NCBI GenBank assembly: GCA_965238305.1
Contig: CBDEHK010000001.1
Coordinates: 3,162,001-3,226,000 of the forward strand
DNA: 64,000 nucleotides
Reading direction: 5' to 3'
Source: CBDCGJ01 sp965238305
GTDB lineage: Bacteria > Pseudomonadota > Alphaproteobacteria > GCA-2731375
Shown here piece by piece: positions 33,700 to 42,725 of this stretch (its first letter is position 1; each line of letters begins with the position of its first letter). The notes under the pieces were generated by a model that saw only the letters and a program-made list of their open reading frames with translations, made no database searches and had not been told where the DNA came from. The translations under genes were made by a program, and so were the position numbers.

Positions 33700-35323
33700 A
33701 TTTTGGGCTCCAGGTGGAATTACTGCGCATGTGGATGATTTTGCCGCGCACCACTTGCCGCCACCTGAAAGTTGGGCCCAGATCGATTATCGCAGTCTGC
33801 CAGAATTGGCCGCTTATCCAGCGCAAATGAATTGCGCGACAATCTTATTAGATCAGCAGCAGCAGAAGTTTGCCGACCGCCCCGTCCTCCATACGCCAGA
33901 ATTCTCCTGGACTTATAGGGAATTATTGGCCAAAGCCAACCAAATCGCGCATGTCCTTGTTGACGAATTAGGCGTGCAGCCCGGAAATCGTGTTTTGATG
34001 CGCAGCCCGAATAACCCGATGTATGTCGCCTGCTGGTTTGCTGTTATGAAAGTGGGCGCGATCGCGGTTGCCACAATGCCGTTGCTACGGGCCCGTGAAT
34101 TGAACTATATCGCCGACGTGTCGGATGCCACCGTTGCCCTTTGTGACTTTCACCTGCGGGAAGAGATGGAAATCGCCATCGCCGAGACGGACTGCCTGCA
34201 TCACGCGGTTTATTTCCATAGTGACGATGACGACGGCCTGGAAACGCTGATGGTGTCTAAACCAGAAAGCTTTAGCAACGTTGAGACGGCAGCGGACGAT
34301 ACCTGTCTTATTGCCTTCACGTCGGGGACCACGGGCGCACCGAAAGGCTGTATGCATTTTCATCGTGATATCATGGCAATCTGCGATACCTTCGCGCGTT
34401 ATGTCTTGAAGCCAAATGCCGATGATATCTTCATGGGTTCACCGCCAATCGCCTTCACATTCGGTTTAGGCGCATTGGTCACCTTCCCGATGTTTGTTGG
34501 CGCTTCGACCATGCTGATAGAAAGTTTCACACCGGAGAGTATGGTGGCAGCCCTTCAGGAACATCAGATAACGACCTTGTTCACGGCACCGACGATGTTT
34601 CGGGCACTTACCCCACTGATGAACGACCGGGACTTCCCGAAGTTGCGCCTATGTGTATCGGCCGGCGAAACTTTGCCAAAACCAACCTATGACGATTGGC
34701 TGGACAGCACCGGTATTCGTATTATTGACGGACTGGGATCAACCGAAATGCTGCATATATTTATTGCGGCCGCCGGTGATGATATTCGCCCGGGCGCCAC
34801 TGGGAAAGCGATCCCAGGTTATGAAGCCGCCGTATTCGACGATGACGGTAATGAAGTCGACGCAGGCATCGTCGGCCGATTGGGCGTGCGCGGGCCAACC
34901 GGCTGCCGCTATATGTCAAATCCGGAACGCCAAGCAGCCTACGCAAAAGGCGGATGGAATTTCACCGGTGACGCCTACTTACAGGATGATGACGGTTATT
35001 TCTGGTATCAGGCGCGCACCGACGACATGATTATTTCCGCCGGTTACAATATTTCCGGCCCGGAAGTCGAAGCCGTTTTAATGGAACATCCAAGCGTCGG
35101 TGAATGCGCCGTGGTCGGGATGAGTGACGAAAAACGTGGTCAATTAGTGACGGCGTTTGTGGTTCTACGCGACGGTCGCGGTGGCGATGAATTGGTGAAA
35201 AATCTACAGGATCACGTCAAGCAAACAATCGCGCCTTATAAATATCCCCGCGCCATCTATTTTGTCGACGAACTGCCAAAGACCCATACCGGCAAGATCC
35301 AACGTTTCGCGCTTAGAACATAG
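33692..35323 (+). CDS. 2-aminobenzoate-CoA ligase-like acyl-CoA synthetase
   Basis: A 543-residue ANL-family ligase. The N-terminal TAHVDDFAAHHLPP and LPELAAYPAQMNCA stretches are typical of 2-aminobenzoate- and benzoate-CoA ligases. AMP-binding P-loop FTSGTTGAPKG, then GLGSTEMLHIF, the GWNFTGDAYLQDDDGYFWY region, hinge RTDDMIISAGYN and catalytic Lys in KTHTGKIQRF. It activates an aromatic or related acid to its CoA ester with ATP. In Azoarcus-type anthranilate breakdown a ligase of this kind works before an Old Yellow Enzyme-like reductase; the same gene pair occurs here. The exact acid is uncertain. Confidence 0.86.
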   Translation: MPEFWAPGGITAHVDDFAAHHLPPPESWAQIDYRSLPELAAYPAQMNCATILLDQQQQKFADRPVLHTPEFSWTYRELLAKANQIAHVLVDELGVQPGNRVLMRSPNNPMYVACWFAVMKVGAIAVATMPLLRARELNYIADVSDATVALCDFHLREEMEIAIAETDCLHHAVYFHSDDDDGLETLMVSKPESFSNVETAADDTCLIAFTSGTTGAPKGCMHFHRDIMAICDTFARYVLKPNADDIFMGSPPIAFTFGLGALVTFPMFVGASTMLIESFTPESMVAALQEHQITTLFTAPTMFRALTPLMNDRDFPKLRLCVSAGETLPKPTYDDWLDSTGIRIIDGLGSTEMLHIFIAAAGDDIRPGATGKAIPGYEAAVFDDDGNEVDAGIVGRLGVRGPTGCRYMSNPERQAAYAKGGWNFTGDAYLQDDDGYFWYQARTDDMIISAGYNISGPEVEAVLMEHPSVGECAVVGMSDEKRGQLVTAFVVLRDGRGGDELVKNLQDHVKQTIAPYKYPRAIYFVDELPKTHTGKIQRFALRT

Positions 35324-35331
35324 TCACACAA

Positions 35332-35511
35332 CTAAACCGCTTCGACGTCGGCTTCATCGAAGGCCCATTCGGAAGGGTTGTCGATTTCTTCAAAAAAACC
35401 CGCCTCGGCTTTCGCCATCGCATCGTCTTCATTGCGCGCGTCGACCGTCGCAACCCAATACATTTCCCCGCGTTTGAACTTCGCTTTTAATGTAACCGCG
35501 AATTTTGCCAT
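35332..35511 (-). CDS. Small conserved-looking cytoplasmic protein (59 residues)
   Basis: A 59-residue protein that starts at ATG 35511 with AGGA six bases upstream and lies eight bases after the stop of the DMT transporter gene on the same strand. The sequence alternates as strand-strand-helix-strand (FAVTLKAKFKRGEMYWVATV, then DARNEDDAMAKAEAGFFEEI) and is strongly acidic at the C-terminus. There is no membrane segment. I do not recognise the family. It is convergent with the CoA ligase gene, eight bases away. Confidence 0.6.
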   Translation of the reverse strand: MAKFAVTLKAKFKRGEMYWVATVDARNEDDAMAKAEAGFFEEIDNPSEWAFDEADVEAV

Positions 35512-35519
35512 CGTTTATC

Positions 35520-36452
35520 CTAACTTGGTGTCTTCGGTCCGGCCGTTGCCTTGGGTTCTTTGTTCAGTTTCGCTTCACGTATTGCGATGTAGGTGGTGCT
35601 GACAAAAATGATTGTACCACCCACCCAGGTCCAAAGTTCCGGCCTTTCTGCGAAGACGTAATAGCCGAATAAGCTGGCCCAAATCAATCGAGTAAAATCG
35701 ACCGGTAATAATACGGTCGCATCGACCCACTTAAAGGCTTGAGCCATCGCCACGTGCGCCATCGTCCCAACCGCCCCCATGACAAAGAATAGAGCGTATT
35801 CTTCAATGCTGGGCCATTGCCAGTGGAAAACCGCCGCTACTAAAGTTACCGGCGTCAGGAATATGCCCATATAGGCCGTGATCGTGACACTGGAATCCGT
35901 CCGTGACAAAACTTTGATAATGAGCATCGCGCAGGCCCAGATCGCTGATGACGTGATCACGAGGATCGCACCTAAGTCGATCGCGATCACTCCAGGGCGA
36001 ATAATAATCATGGCGCCGATGAACCCCAGTATCAATGCGATAATCCGGCGGAAGCGCAATTTTTCCCCTAAAAAGAGAACGGCGCCAACCGTGGCGAACA
36101 AGGGAGCGGTAAAGCTGACGGCTGAGATTTTTGCTAGTGGCGAGATCGTCAGACCAGTGAAAAACATCAACATCGCACCGCTTTGCAATACCCCACGGAT
36201 GGCGTGAAGATGGAATTTATTCGTTTTAAATGCTGCACTACCGGCGCGGATCAAAAACGGCGACAATGCCAGCAGTCCAAAAAAATTCCGGAAAAAGGCA
36301 ATTTCGAAAGGATGATGACTTTCCGCCAATACTTTAATGAACGTATGCATGACGACAAATCCAATCGTCGCCACCAACATCAAAAACATCGCCCGCCAGA
36401 GGACTGGAACTGGCAGGATAATTTCGTTCACGCTACGACTAAGACTTTTCAT
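35520..36452 (-). CDS. DMT-superfamily (EamA) transporter
   Basis: A 310-residue inner-membrane protein with about ten hydrophobic helices in two EamA repeats (HPFEIAFFRNFFGLLALSPF in the first, GAVGTMAHVAMAQAFKWVDA in the second). Members export or import amino acids, nucleosides, metabolites or drugs. The first gene of a two-gene minus-strand unit with the 59-residue protein, and divergent from the TRAP permease operon across a 177-bp gap in which I see no clear operator. Confidence 0.85.
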   Translation of the reverse strand: MKSLSRSVNEIILPVPVLWRAMFLMLVATIGFVVMHTFIKVLAESHHPFEIAFFRNFFGLLALSPFLIRAGSAAFKTNKFHLHAIRGVLQSGAMLMFFTGLTISPLAKISAVSFTAPLFATVGAVLFLGEKLRFRRIIALILGFIGAMIIIRPGVIAIDLGAILVITSSAIWACAMLIIKVLSRTDSSVTITAYMGIFLTPVTLVAAVFHWQWPSIEEYALFFVMGAVGTMAHVAMAQAFKWVDATVLLPVDFTRLIWASLFGYYVFAERPELWTWVGGTIIFVSTTYIAIREAKLNKEPKATAGPKTPS

Positions 36453-36629
36453 AGTGTGGTCAATAAACGGAAAGGCACCCTGCCAGCAACCGCCAAGGCT
36501 GCATGGCGGCTATGTTCCCTTGCCCACGGCAACAATTATCCTTGCAATTAAGGCCCGCTTGCGGTTTCTCTCTTGCAACAACAAAATGCTGAAGAAAAGT
36601 TGTAAAAAGAGGGACCCTAAGGTATTTCG

Positions 36630-37175
36630 ATGATCAACGCGTTAAGCTGGTTGGTCCGTATTATGGACGGTATCAACGAACAGGTCGGCCGGGTGGTGTC
36701 GTGGTTAACTGTGTTTATGGTCGTGACGGTCACGCTGATCGTGATCATGCGTTATATATTTGCCGTCGGTTTCATCTGGATGCAGGAAAGCTATGTTTGG
36801 GCCCATGCCTTCGTATTTATGCTGGGGGCGGGTTACACGCTTTTGCATGACGGCCATGTCCGCATCGACGTATTTTACCGAACGGCCTCGAAAACCTACA
36901 AAAATATTGTCAACATCGTCGGCTGCTTGATTTTTGTATTGCCGATATGTTGGATTATTTTCGACAAGAGTATTGGTTACATTACCCGCAGCTTTGCAAT
37001 AGGCGAGACATCGGCAGAAGCCGGCGGAATGCCATATCTGTGGTTATTAAAAGCAGCAATCTGGGGATTTTCGGCACTTTTCGCAATGCAAGCTGTGTCG
37101 TTAACGCTACGCAGTGTTCTATCGCTAGCCGGACATGAAGTCGAACCGAACTACCAGGATGAGGGCGCTGCATGA
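36630..37175 (+). CDS. dctQ: TRAP transporter small permease (DctQ)
   Basis: A 181-residue protein with four membrane helices (about 18-40, 52-72, 92-112 and 138-160). WMQESYVWAHAFVFMLGAGYTLLHDGHVRIDVFY is the family's central pattern. It pairs with the large permease to form the membrane part of a sodium-driven organic-acid importer. TAAGG stands upstream of the ATG, and the stop overlaps the start of the large permease gene as ATGA, so the two are coupled. Confidence 0.92.
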   Translation: MINALSWLVRIMDGINEQVGRVVSWLTVFMVVTVTLIVIMRYIFAVGFIWMQESYVWAHAFVFMLGAGYTLLHDGHVRIDVFYRTASKTYKNIVNIVGCLIFVLPICWIIFDKSIGYITRSFAIGETSAEAGGMPYLWLLKAAIWGFSALFAMQAVSLTLRSVLSLAGHEVEPNYQDEGAA

Positions 37176-38551
37176 CCGAGGAAATGCTCGCCCTGATCAT
37201 GTTCGGGGTCACGCTGGCTTTGCTGATGTTCGGTTTTCCAGTTGCCATGACATTGGCAGGTTCGGCACTTCTTTTCGCATTTCTGGGCGATTCCATGGAT
37301 TTATTCATGATGGGCTTGATGGGTGCCTACCCACAACGCATCTTTGGCATCATGATACGGGAGCCATTTGTCGCCGTTCCCCTGTTCATCTTTATGGGCG
37401 TGATGTTGGAACGTTCCCGCATTGCCGGTGATTTGTTGGATACCCTTGGATTGATGTTCGGTCGGGTAAACGGTGGCCTGGGATTTACCGTGATCATCGT
37501 CGGAACCCTTTTGGCGGCGTCTACCGGTATCGTTGGCGCCACTGTCGTCACTATGGGCCTGCTTAGCCTGCCGCCGATGATGAAGGCCGGCTACAATCCG
37601 AAACTGGCGACCGGGATTATTAACGCTGCCGGCACACTGGGACAGATTATTCCGCCATCGATTGTACTGATCATTCTGGCCGACGTGTTGCAGGGTGCGA
37701 ACGAACAAGCGGCTGAACTGAAGGGTGATTTAGCGCCGGAACCGGTAACTGGGATCGATCTTTTTGCTGGCGCGCTATTTCCAGGCTTGATGCTGGTTGC
37801 TTTTTATACCGCCTATATGATTTTTATGGCCGTATTCAAGCCCGAAGACTGTCCCGCCTTGGTGCAGGGCGACGACGTAAAACCGCCGATGATGGGGCGT
37901 TTTTTGCGTGTTGTCGTGCCGCCGATAGTATTAATCACGCTGGTTTTGGGCTCGATCTTGGTCGGCGCCGCGACCCCAACGGAATCCGCGGCTGTTGGCG
38001 CCATTGGGGCAACGATTATCGCCATCAGTTATCGCCGCTTCACGCTCACAATATTGCGGGAAGTCGCAGAATCGACCCTAAAAATATCCTGCATGGTGTT
38101 TGTCATCCTTATCGGCGCGTCGATGTTCTCGTTGGTATTTCGCGGTTTCGGCGGCGATGCCACGATTGAACATTTTCTAGCCAACCTACCCGGCGGTCCT
38201 TTCGCTGCGATGTTGTTGGTCATGGCAGTTATATTCTTTCTTGGTTTCTTCCTTGATTTCATCGAAATCATATTTGTCGTCATACCAATTGTTGCGCCGA
38301 TCCTTATTGCCCTCGGCTTCAGTCCGTTATGGCTAGGTGTTATGGTTGGCATCAATTTGCAGACGAGTTTTTTGACCCCGCCTTTCGGTTTTGCACTTTT
38401 CTATCTACGTGGCGTGGCGCCACCGGAAATCAAAACCCTGGATATCTACAAAGGGGTCATTCCCTTCATCGGTATCCAGATTTTAGCACTGATCGTGTTA
38501 TCCCTATTCCCCGGCATAGCGACTTGGTTGCCGAGCGTTCTCTTTAGATAA
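37172..38551 (+). CDS. dctM: TRAP transporter large permease (DctM)
   Basis: A 459-residue permease with about 12 hydrophobic segments, conserved FGFPVAMTLAGSALLFAFLG, GTLGQIIPPSIVLIILADVL (the pore-loop motif) and NLQTSFLTPPFGFALFYLRG near the end. A hydrophilic loop around 190-230 (EQAAELKGDLAPEPVTG) is typical of TRAP members handling larger organic acids. An aldehyde dehydrogenase gene follows after 12 bases; the binding protein is encoded beyond it on the other strand. Confidence 0.92.
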   Translation: MTEEMLALIMFGVTLALLMFGFPVAMTLAGSALLFAFLGDSMDLFMMGLMGAYPQRIFGIMIREPFVAVPLFIFMGVMLERSRIAGDLLDTLGLMFGRVNGGLGFTVIIVGTLLAASTGIVGATVVTMGLLSLPPMMKAGYNPKLATGIINAAGTLGQIIPPSIVLIILADVLQGANEQAAELKGDLAPEPVTGIDLFAGALFPGLMLVAFYTAYMIFMAVFKPEDCPALVQGDDVKPPMMGRFLRVVVPPIVLITLVLGSILVGAATPTESAAVGAIGATIIAISYRRFTLTILREVAESTLKISCMVFVILIGASMFSLVFRGFGGDATIEHFLANLPGGPFAAMLLVMAVIFFLGFFLDFIEIIFVVIPIVAPILIALGFSPLWLGVMVGINLQTSFLTPPFGFALFYLRGVAPPEIKTLDIYKGVIPFIGIQILALIVLSLFPGIATWLPSVLFR

Positions 38552-38563
38552 ACGGAGCAGAAA

Positions 38564-39991
38564 ATGTTCATCAATGGTGCTTGGTCGAAAGCAGACGCAT
38601 ATGACACTTTCGGCGTAATAAATCCGGCCAATGGTGAAACCTTGGAGGCAATTGCAAATGGCGGGCAAGCCGAAGCGAGAGCCGCCATAACCGCAGCTGC
38701 GGCCGCTTTCCCGGCCTGGCGCGGTACCACTGCACATGAACGTTCCGCCATTCTTTACAAAGCTTACCACTTGATGCTGGAGCGGAAAGAAGAGCTGGCC
38801 CGGACGATGACCTTAGAACAGGGCAAACCGCTTCGTGCGGCCAGAACAGAGGTGCAATATGGTGCCGATTTCCTGCTCTGGTTTGCCGAAGAAGCCAAAC
38901 GAGTTTATGGTGAAACCATTCCCTCTCCGCGTGGGGATCAACGGTTTATCGTAGTGCATCAGCCGGTTGGCGTGGTCGCGGCAATCACCCCGTGGAATTA
39001 TCCGATATCGATGATCACTCGGAAAGTCGGTCCGGCTCTGGCGGCCGGATGCACTGTGGTCTTGAAGCCGGCGGAAGCGACGCCATTGTGCGCCATCAAA
39101 ATGTTTGAAATTTTGACCGAGGCCGGAGTCCCAGATGGCGTTATCAATCTTGTGACCGGCGACGATCCCGCGCCGATCGGTGAAGAGTTTGTTTCCAACC
39201 CACTGGTGCGTAAATTGACCTTTACCTGTTCGACCGCCGTTGGCAGAATGCTGGCGGGGAAAGCCGCCGCTAACATGAAACGCGTGTCGTGTGAGTTAGG
39301 TGGCCATGCGCCGTTCCTGGTATTGGAAGACGCCGACCCTGTCCATGCGGCCAAGGGCCTGCAACTGGTAAAATTTCTCAATACCGGGCAGGCCTGCATC
39401 AGCCCCAATCGGATTTTTGTTCACGCGTCGAAGGTCGCCGCCTTCACCGACATATTGGCGGAACGGGTAGGTAAAATGCGCGCCGGTAGCGGCTTGGAAG
39501 ATGGCGTCGCTATTGGGCCTTTGGTCAATGACGCCGCAGTGGAGAAAGTTGCCCGTCAAGTCGACGATGCCCGTGACAAAGGCGCCCAGGTTATTTTAGG
39601 TGGCCATCGACTGATTGAAGACGGATTGGATGCCGGCCACTTCTACGCGCCAACTATCTTAACTGGCGTCAGCGAAGAGATGCAGATCTATCGCGAAGAA
39701 ACTTTCGGTCCGGTTGCCCCGATCATCGCCTATGAAGATGAAACGGAACTGCTGCGTTTGGCCAATGACACTCATTACGGTTTGGCCGCTTATATCTATG
39801 GCCGTGACATCGGTAAGCTGATGCGTCTATTCGAAGGTTTGGATTTTGGCATCATCGGGGTCAATGATATCAACCCAAGCGCCGCTGCCGCGCCCTTTGG
39901 CGGTATGAAAGATAGCGGCCTCGGCCGCGAAGGCAGCCGCGAAGGGATTATGGAATATCTAGAAACCAAACTCGGCGGTTTCTCGATTTAA
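38564..39991 (+). CDS. NAD(P)-dependent aldehyde dehydrogenase (succinate-semialdehyde type)
   Basis: A 475-residue dehydrogenase with catalytic Cys278 in FLNTGQACISPNRIF and Glu244 in CELGGHAPFLVLEDAD. Cofactor and active-site motifs: ITPWNYPISMITRKVGPALA with the catalytic Asn, TFTCSTAVGRML, EETFGPVAPI and the C-terminal PFGGMKDSGLGREGSREG. It fits the GabD-like subgroup oxidising semialdehydes to acids. Being in the TRAP operon, it probably works on the imported compound or its product. A strong bidirectional terminator follows. Confidence 0.88.
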   Translation: MFINGAWSKADAYDTFGVINPANGETLEAIANGGQAEARAAITAAAAAFPAWRGTTAHERSAILYKAYHLMLERKEELARTMTLEQGKPLRAARTEVQYGADFLLWFAEEAKRVYGETIPSPRGDQRFIVVHQPVGVVAAITPWNYPISMITRKVGPALAAGCTVVLKPAEATPLCAIKMFEILTEAGVPDGVINLVTGDDPAPIGEEFVSNPLVRKLTFTCSTAVGRMLAGKAAANMKRVSCELGGHAPFLVLEDADPVHAAKGLQLVKFLNTGQACISPNRIFVHASKVAAFTDILAERVGKMRAGSGLEDGVAIGPLVNDAAVEKVARQVDDARDKGAQVILGGHRLIEDGLDAGHFYAPTILTGVSEEMQIYREETFGPVAPIIAYEDETELLRLANDTHYGLAAYIYGRDIGKLMRLFEGLDFGIIGVNDINPSAAAAPFGGMKDSGLGREGSREGIMEYLETKLGGFSI

Positions 39992-40012
39992 GACGATATT
40001 TTCGGCAACAAA

Positions 40013-40039
40013 AAAGGGCGGGTCTTGGACCCGCCCTTT
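40013..40039. terminator. Bidirectional rho-independent terminator
   Basis: A 12-bp perfect stem, AAAGGGCGGGTC with GACCCGCCCTTT, and a three-base loop. A-rich sequence on the left and T-rich on the right let it end both the aldehyde dehydrogenase transcript and the convergent TRAP binding-protein transcript. Confidence 0.9.
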
Positions 40040-40059
40040 CTGGTTCGAAGCAAGCCTGC

Positions 40060-41154
40060 TTAGAGGTTGGCGTAATCACGCGCTTTGATGAATGCGCCTT
40101 CGGATAATTTGGCCCAGTTGACCGAGGTTTTCCGATAAGCGACGATATGCTCGTAAAGTTCTTTCGACATGGCGTCTTTGCCGGCAATTTCCGGCAACAC
40201 CGTTGTCGCACGTTCACCGATTGCTTTCAGCAATTCTTCACTATATTCACGAAGCTGCACGCCTTCTTTGTTGATCAAGGCATCCATCGCGGCATTATTC
40301 AGCGCCTGGAATTGCGACAACAGCTTGAGATTTGTTTTTGCCGCCGCATGTTCGACAATCGTTTTCAGGCGCGCATCAAGGCCGTCAAATTCTTTCTTTG
40401 AGATGAAACAATCGAGCACCGTTGCCGGTTCATGCCAGCCTGGATAATAGTAATATTTCGCTACTTTGTATAAACCTTTGCCACGGTCAGCAACCGGACC
40501 AATCCATTCGGTGCCATCAATACTGCCCGATGTCAGCGCCGCTAACACTTCCGTACCCGGCAACAAAATGACATTGACGCCAAAGGTTTTGAGAATTTCG
40601 CCGCCCAGACCAGGCATGCGGAATTTCAATCCTTTTAGGTCGGCGACGGTATTAATTTCTTTGTTGTACCAACCACCCATTTGGTTGCCCGTGTTACCAC
40701 AGGGTAGGAATTGCAACCCAAGCTCGTTATAAACCTTGTTACACATTTCCAGGCCACCAGCTTGATAAAACCAGCCATTTTGTTCCTGTGCATTGAGACC
40801 AAACGGCATACCAGCAACAAACTGGATGGCGTTCGATTTGCCGGTCCAATAATAGGGTGCGCCAAGACCGATTTGGGCTGTGCCATTTTGCACGGCATCG
40901 AAAGTTTCAAACGGGCCGACCAATTCACCGGCATGATAGACCTTAATGGTCAAATCACCGTCGGTAGCCGTGCCAACAAAGGCCGCGAAATCGTTAAAAG
41001 CACGGCCGAGCAAACCGGCTTTACCAAACGAATTGACGCCGATCCATTTTTTCTTACCTTGGGCAATGGCGGGGGCCGGGAAGCTTGAGGCTGCAGCAGC
41101 CGCTGCAGCAACACCCGCAACACCCGCACCTTTCACAAATTTACGTCTTTCCAT
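40060..41154 (-). CDS. dctP: TRAP transporter substrate-binding protein (DctP)
   Basis: A 364-residue periplasmic protein. The start MERRKFVKGAGVAG followed by a poly-Ala stretch is a Tat signal peptide (RRxFVK), cleaved near APAIAQG. Family marks: IKVYHAGELVGPFETFDAVQNGTAQIGLG, LKGLKFRMPGLGGEIL with the Arg that binds carboxylate substrates, and SIDGTEWIGPVADRGKGLYKVAKYYYYPGW. The sequence fits the DctP group binding 2-oxo acids or related mono-acids. It is separated from its likely permease genes by the aldehyde dehydrogenase and reads the other way. GGGAGAG precedes the ATG. Confidence 0.9.
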   Translation of the reverse strand: MERRKFVKGAGVAGVAAAAAAASSFPAPAIAQGKKKWIGVNSFGKAGLLGRAFNDFAAFVGTATDGDLTIKVYHAGELVGPFETFDAVQNGTAQIGLGAPYYWTGKSNAIQFVAGMPFGLNAQEQNGWFYQAGGLEMCNKVYNELGLQFLPCGNTGNQMGGWYNKEINTVADLKGLKFRMPGLGGEILKTFGVNVILLPGTEVLAALTSGSIDGTEWIGPVADRGKGLYKVAKYYYYPGWHEPATVLDCFISKKEFDGLDARLKTIVEHAAAKTNLKLLSQFQALNNAAMDALINKEGVQLREYSEELLKAIGERATTVLPEIAGKDAMSKELYEHIVAYRKTSVNWAKLSEGAFIKARDYANL

Positions 41155-41236
41155 AAAACACTCTCCCTTAAGTTAGACGATTAAAGTTTTTTGTTTTTCT
41201 AAGACTGTCGGAGAGAATTGATCACCTCCAGTCGCC

Positions 41237-41253
41237 ATAAGTATGAAACTTAT
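41237..41253. promoter_or_regulatory. Inverted repeat between divergent transporter genes
   Basis: ATAAGT and ACTTAT are perfect arms around five bases, in the 279-bp gap between the TRAP and ABC binding-protein genes. It fits an operator; no regulator is adjacent. A looser ATTTTA/TAAAAT pairing lies at 41308-41328. Confidence 0.4.
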
Positions 41254-41329
41254 ACGTCCCCTCGCCTCCGCGCAACGATTTGCGTTCGCTAATTCAATGT
41301 TTCGATGATTTTACTTTATACATAAAATA

Positions 41330-41358
41330 TTGACGTTCTAACCTAAGTTCCCGATACT
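41330..41358 (+). promoter_or_regulatory. Likely sigma70 promoter of the Liv-type operon
   Basis: TTGACG and GATACT are separated by 17 bases, about 76 bases before the binding-protein start. The -35 is near perfect, the -10 has four of six consensus bases. Confidence 0.5.
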
Positions 41359-41433
41359 CTGAACTCAGGCTGGAGATTATCGTCAAATTTAGCTAGTCTA
41401 ACGAACATAACAATAGGGAGGTTCAATAGAATC

Positions 41434-42618
41434 ATGCGGAAATCAATCCTTACACTTGGCGCGGCCGGCGCGATGCTGCTTGCATCTGCTGCGATGGCTG
41501 ACAAGGTCAAAATCGGCTTTGTCACCACCCTCACCACACCAGCAGGCGCCATGGGCCGGGACATGGTGACGGCGGCGGAAATCGCCCTTAGCCATATCGG
41601 CAACAAGATGGGCGGCAAGGAAGTCGAATTCATCGTCGAAGACGATGGCTTCAAACCAGAAATCGGCAAACAAAAAACCGACAAACTGGTAAAACAAGAC
41701 GACGTCGATTTTGTCACTGGTTATATCTGGAGCCACGTCTTATTGGCCTCACGGAAATCTGCGCTTGATGCCGGTAAGTTTCTAATCAGTGCTAATGCCG
41801 GTCCGTCCCCTCTAGCCGGGAAACTTTGTCACAAGAATTTCTTTTCATCATCTTGGCAAAATGATCAGAACCCAATGGCCACCGGCGAAGTGTTGAACCG
41901 CAATGGGGTTAAGAAACTTTATGTCATGTCGCCAAACTATGCCGCCGGCAAAAACATGGTCTCCGGTGTGGAGCGTACCTTCAAGGGCGAGATCGTCGGC
42001 AAGGACATGACCAAGTGGGGCAAGGAGATGCAACTCGATTTCTCCGCCGAACTGGCCAAAGCCAAAGCTTCCGGCGCCGACGCGATCTTCGTCTTCTATC
42101 CAGGTCCGGCCGGTCCAGCCTTTATCAAACAATATCAACAAGCCGGATTGAGGGGCAAAATTGACCTCTATACGGTCTTCACAGTTGATGCGCTTTCTTT
42201 GGCGCGGCTGCAAAAAGCCAAACTGGAAGGTGTCCTTGGTTCTTATAACACCATGTTCTGGGCGCCGGATTTGGACAATGCGACCAACAAAAGGTTTGTC
42301 GCGGATTTCAAAGCCAAGACTGGCCGTTATCCAACTCACTATGCGGCGCAATCTTATGACGCCATCATGCTGATCAAGAGCGGCGTCGACGCGGTCGGTG
42401 GTGACACAAAAAATCAAGACGGCATTCGTGCCGCCATGGCAAAAGCAGACTACAATTCGGTGCGGGGCAAATACAGCTACGGCCCGAACCACTTCCCGGT
42501 ACAGAACTTCTATCTGCGCACCGTGAAAGAAGATGCGGACGGCAATTGGTTTGTTTCCTACGACTCGAAAGTTCTGAGCATGCATCAGGACAGTTATTAC
42601 ACCAAGTGCAAGATGTAA
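41434..42618 (+). CDS. Branched-chain-type ABC transporter substrate-binding protein
   Basis: A 394-residue periplasmic binding protein (peripla_BP_6). The Sec signal peptide is MRKSILTLGAAGAMLLASAAMA. The mature part begins DKVKIGFVTTLTTPAG; further marks are ALDAGKFLISANAGPSPLAG, LYVMSPNYAAGKNMVSG and HYAAQSYDAIMLIKSGVDAV. The group includes proteins binding aromatic acids as well as amino acids, and this one lies next to a CoA-ligase cluster. A GGGAGG ribosome site precedes it at 12 bases, and a hairpin separates it from the permease genes, as is common when binding protein is needed in excess. Confidence 0.88.
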   Translation: MRKSILTLGAAGAMLLASAAMADKVKIGFVTTLTTPAGAMGRDMVTAAEIALSHIGNKMGGKEVEFIVEDDGFKPEIGKQKTDKLVKQDDVDFVTGYIWSHVLLASRKSALDAGKFLISANAGPSPLAGKLCHKNFFSSSWQNDQNPMATGEVLNRNGVKKLYVMSPNYAAGKNMVSGVERTFKGEIVGKDMTKWGKEMQLDFSAELAKAKASGADAIFVFYPGPAGPAFIKQYQQAGLRGKIDLYTVFTVDALSLARLQKAKLEGVLGSYNTMFWAPDLDNATNKRFVADFKAKTGRYPTHYAAQSYDAIMLIKSGVDAVGGDTKNQDGIRAAMAKADYNSVRGKYSYGPNHFPVQNFYLRTVKEDADGNWFVSYDSKVLSMHQDSYYTKCKM

Positions 42619-42640
42619 GTTAACGCAGCAGCGAACCTAC

Positions 42641-42678
42641 ATCGGAGGGAGCGTGCCAATTCGGTGCCTCCCTCCGAT
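42641..42678 (+). terminator. Intra-operon hairpin between binding protein and permease genes
   Basis: ATCGGAGGGAG and CTCCCTCCGAT are perfect 11-base arms. The following sequence CTTACTTC is only weakly T-rich, so it probably acts as a partial terminator or as a 3' stabiliser that raises binding-protein mRNA over permease mRNA. Confidence 0.6.
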
Positions 42679-42725
42679 CTTACTTCATACCACGCGCTAA
42701 GATCTGACCGGGGCCTTTCCCAGCA

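Noticed and set aside
36560..36625. Inverted repeat in front of the TRAP permease genes
   Set aside because: The TTGCAAC and GTTGTAA arms pair imperfectly and need gaps; too weak to call an operator.
41848..42585. Long open frame antisense to the ABC binding-protein gene
   Set aside because: The sense strand encodes a full, recognisable periplasmic binding protein; the antisense product is His/Arg-rich without motifs.
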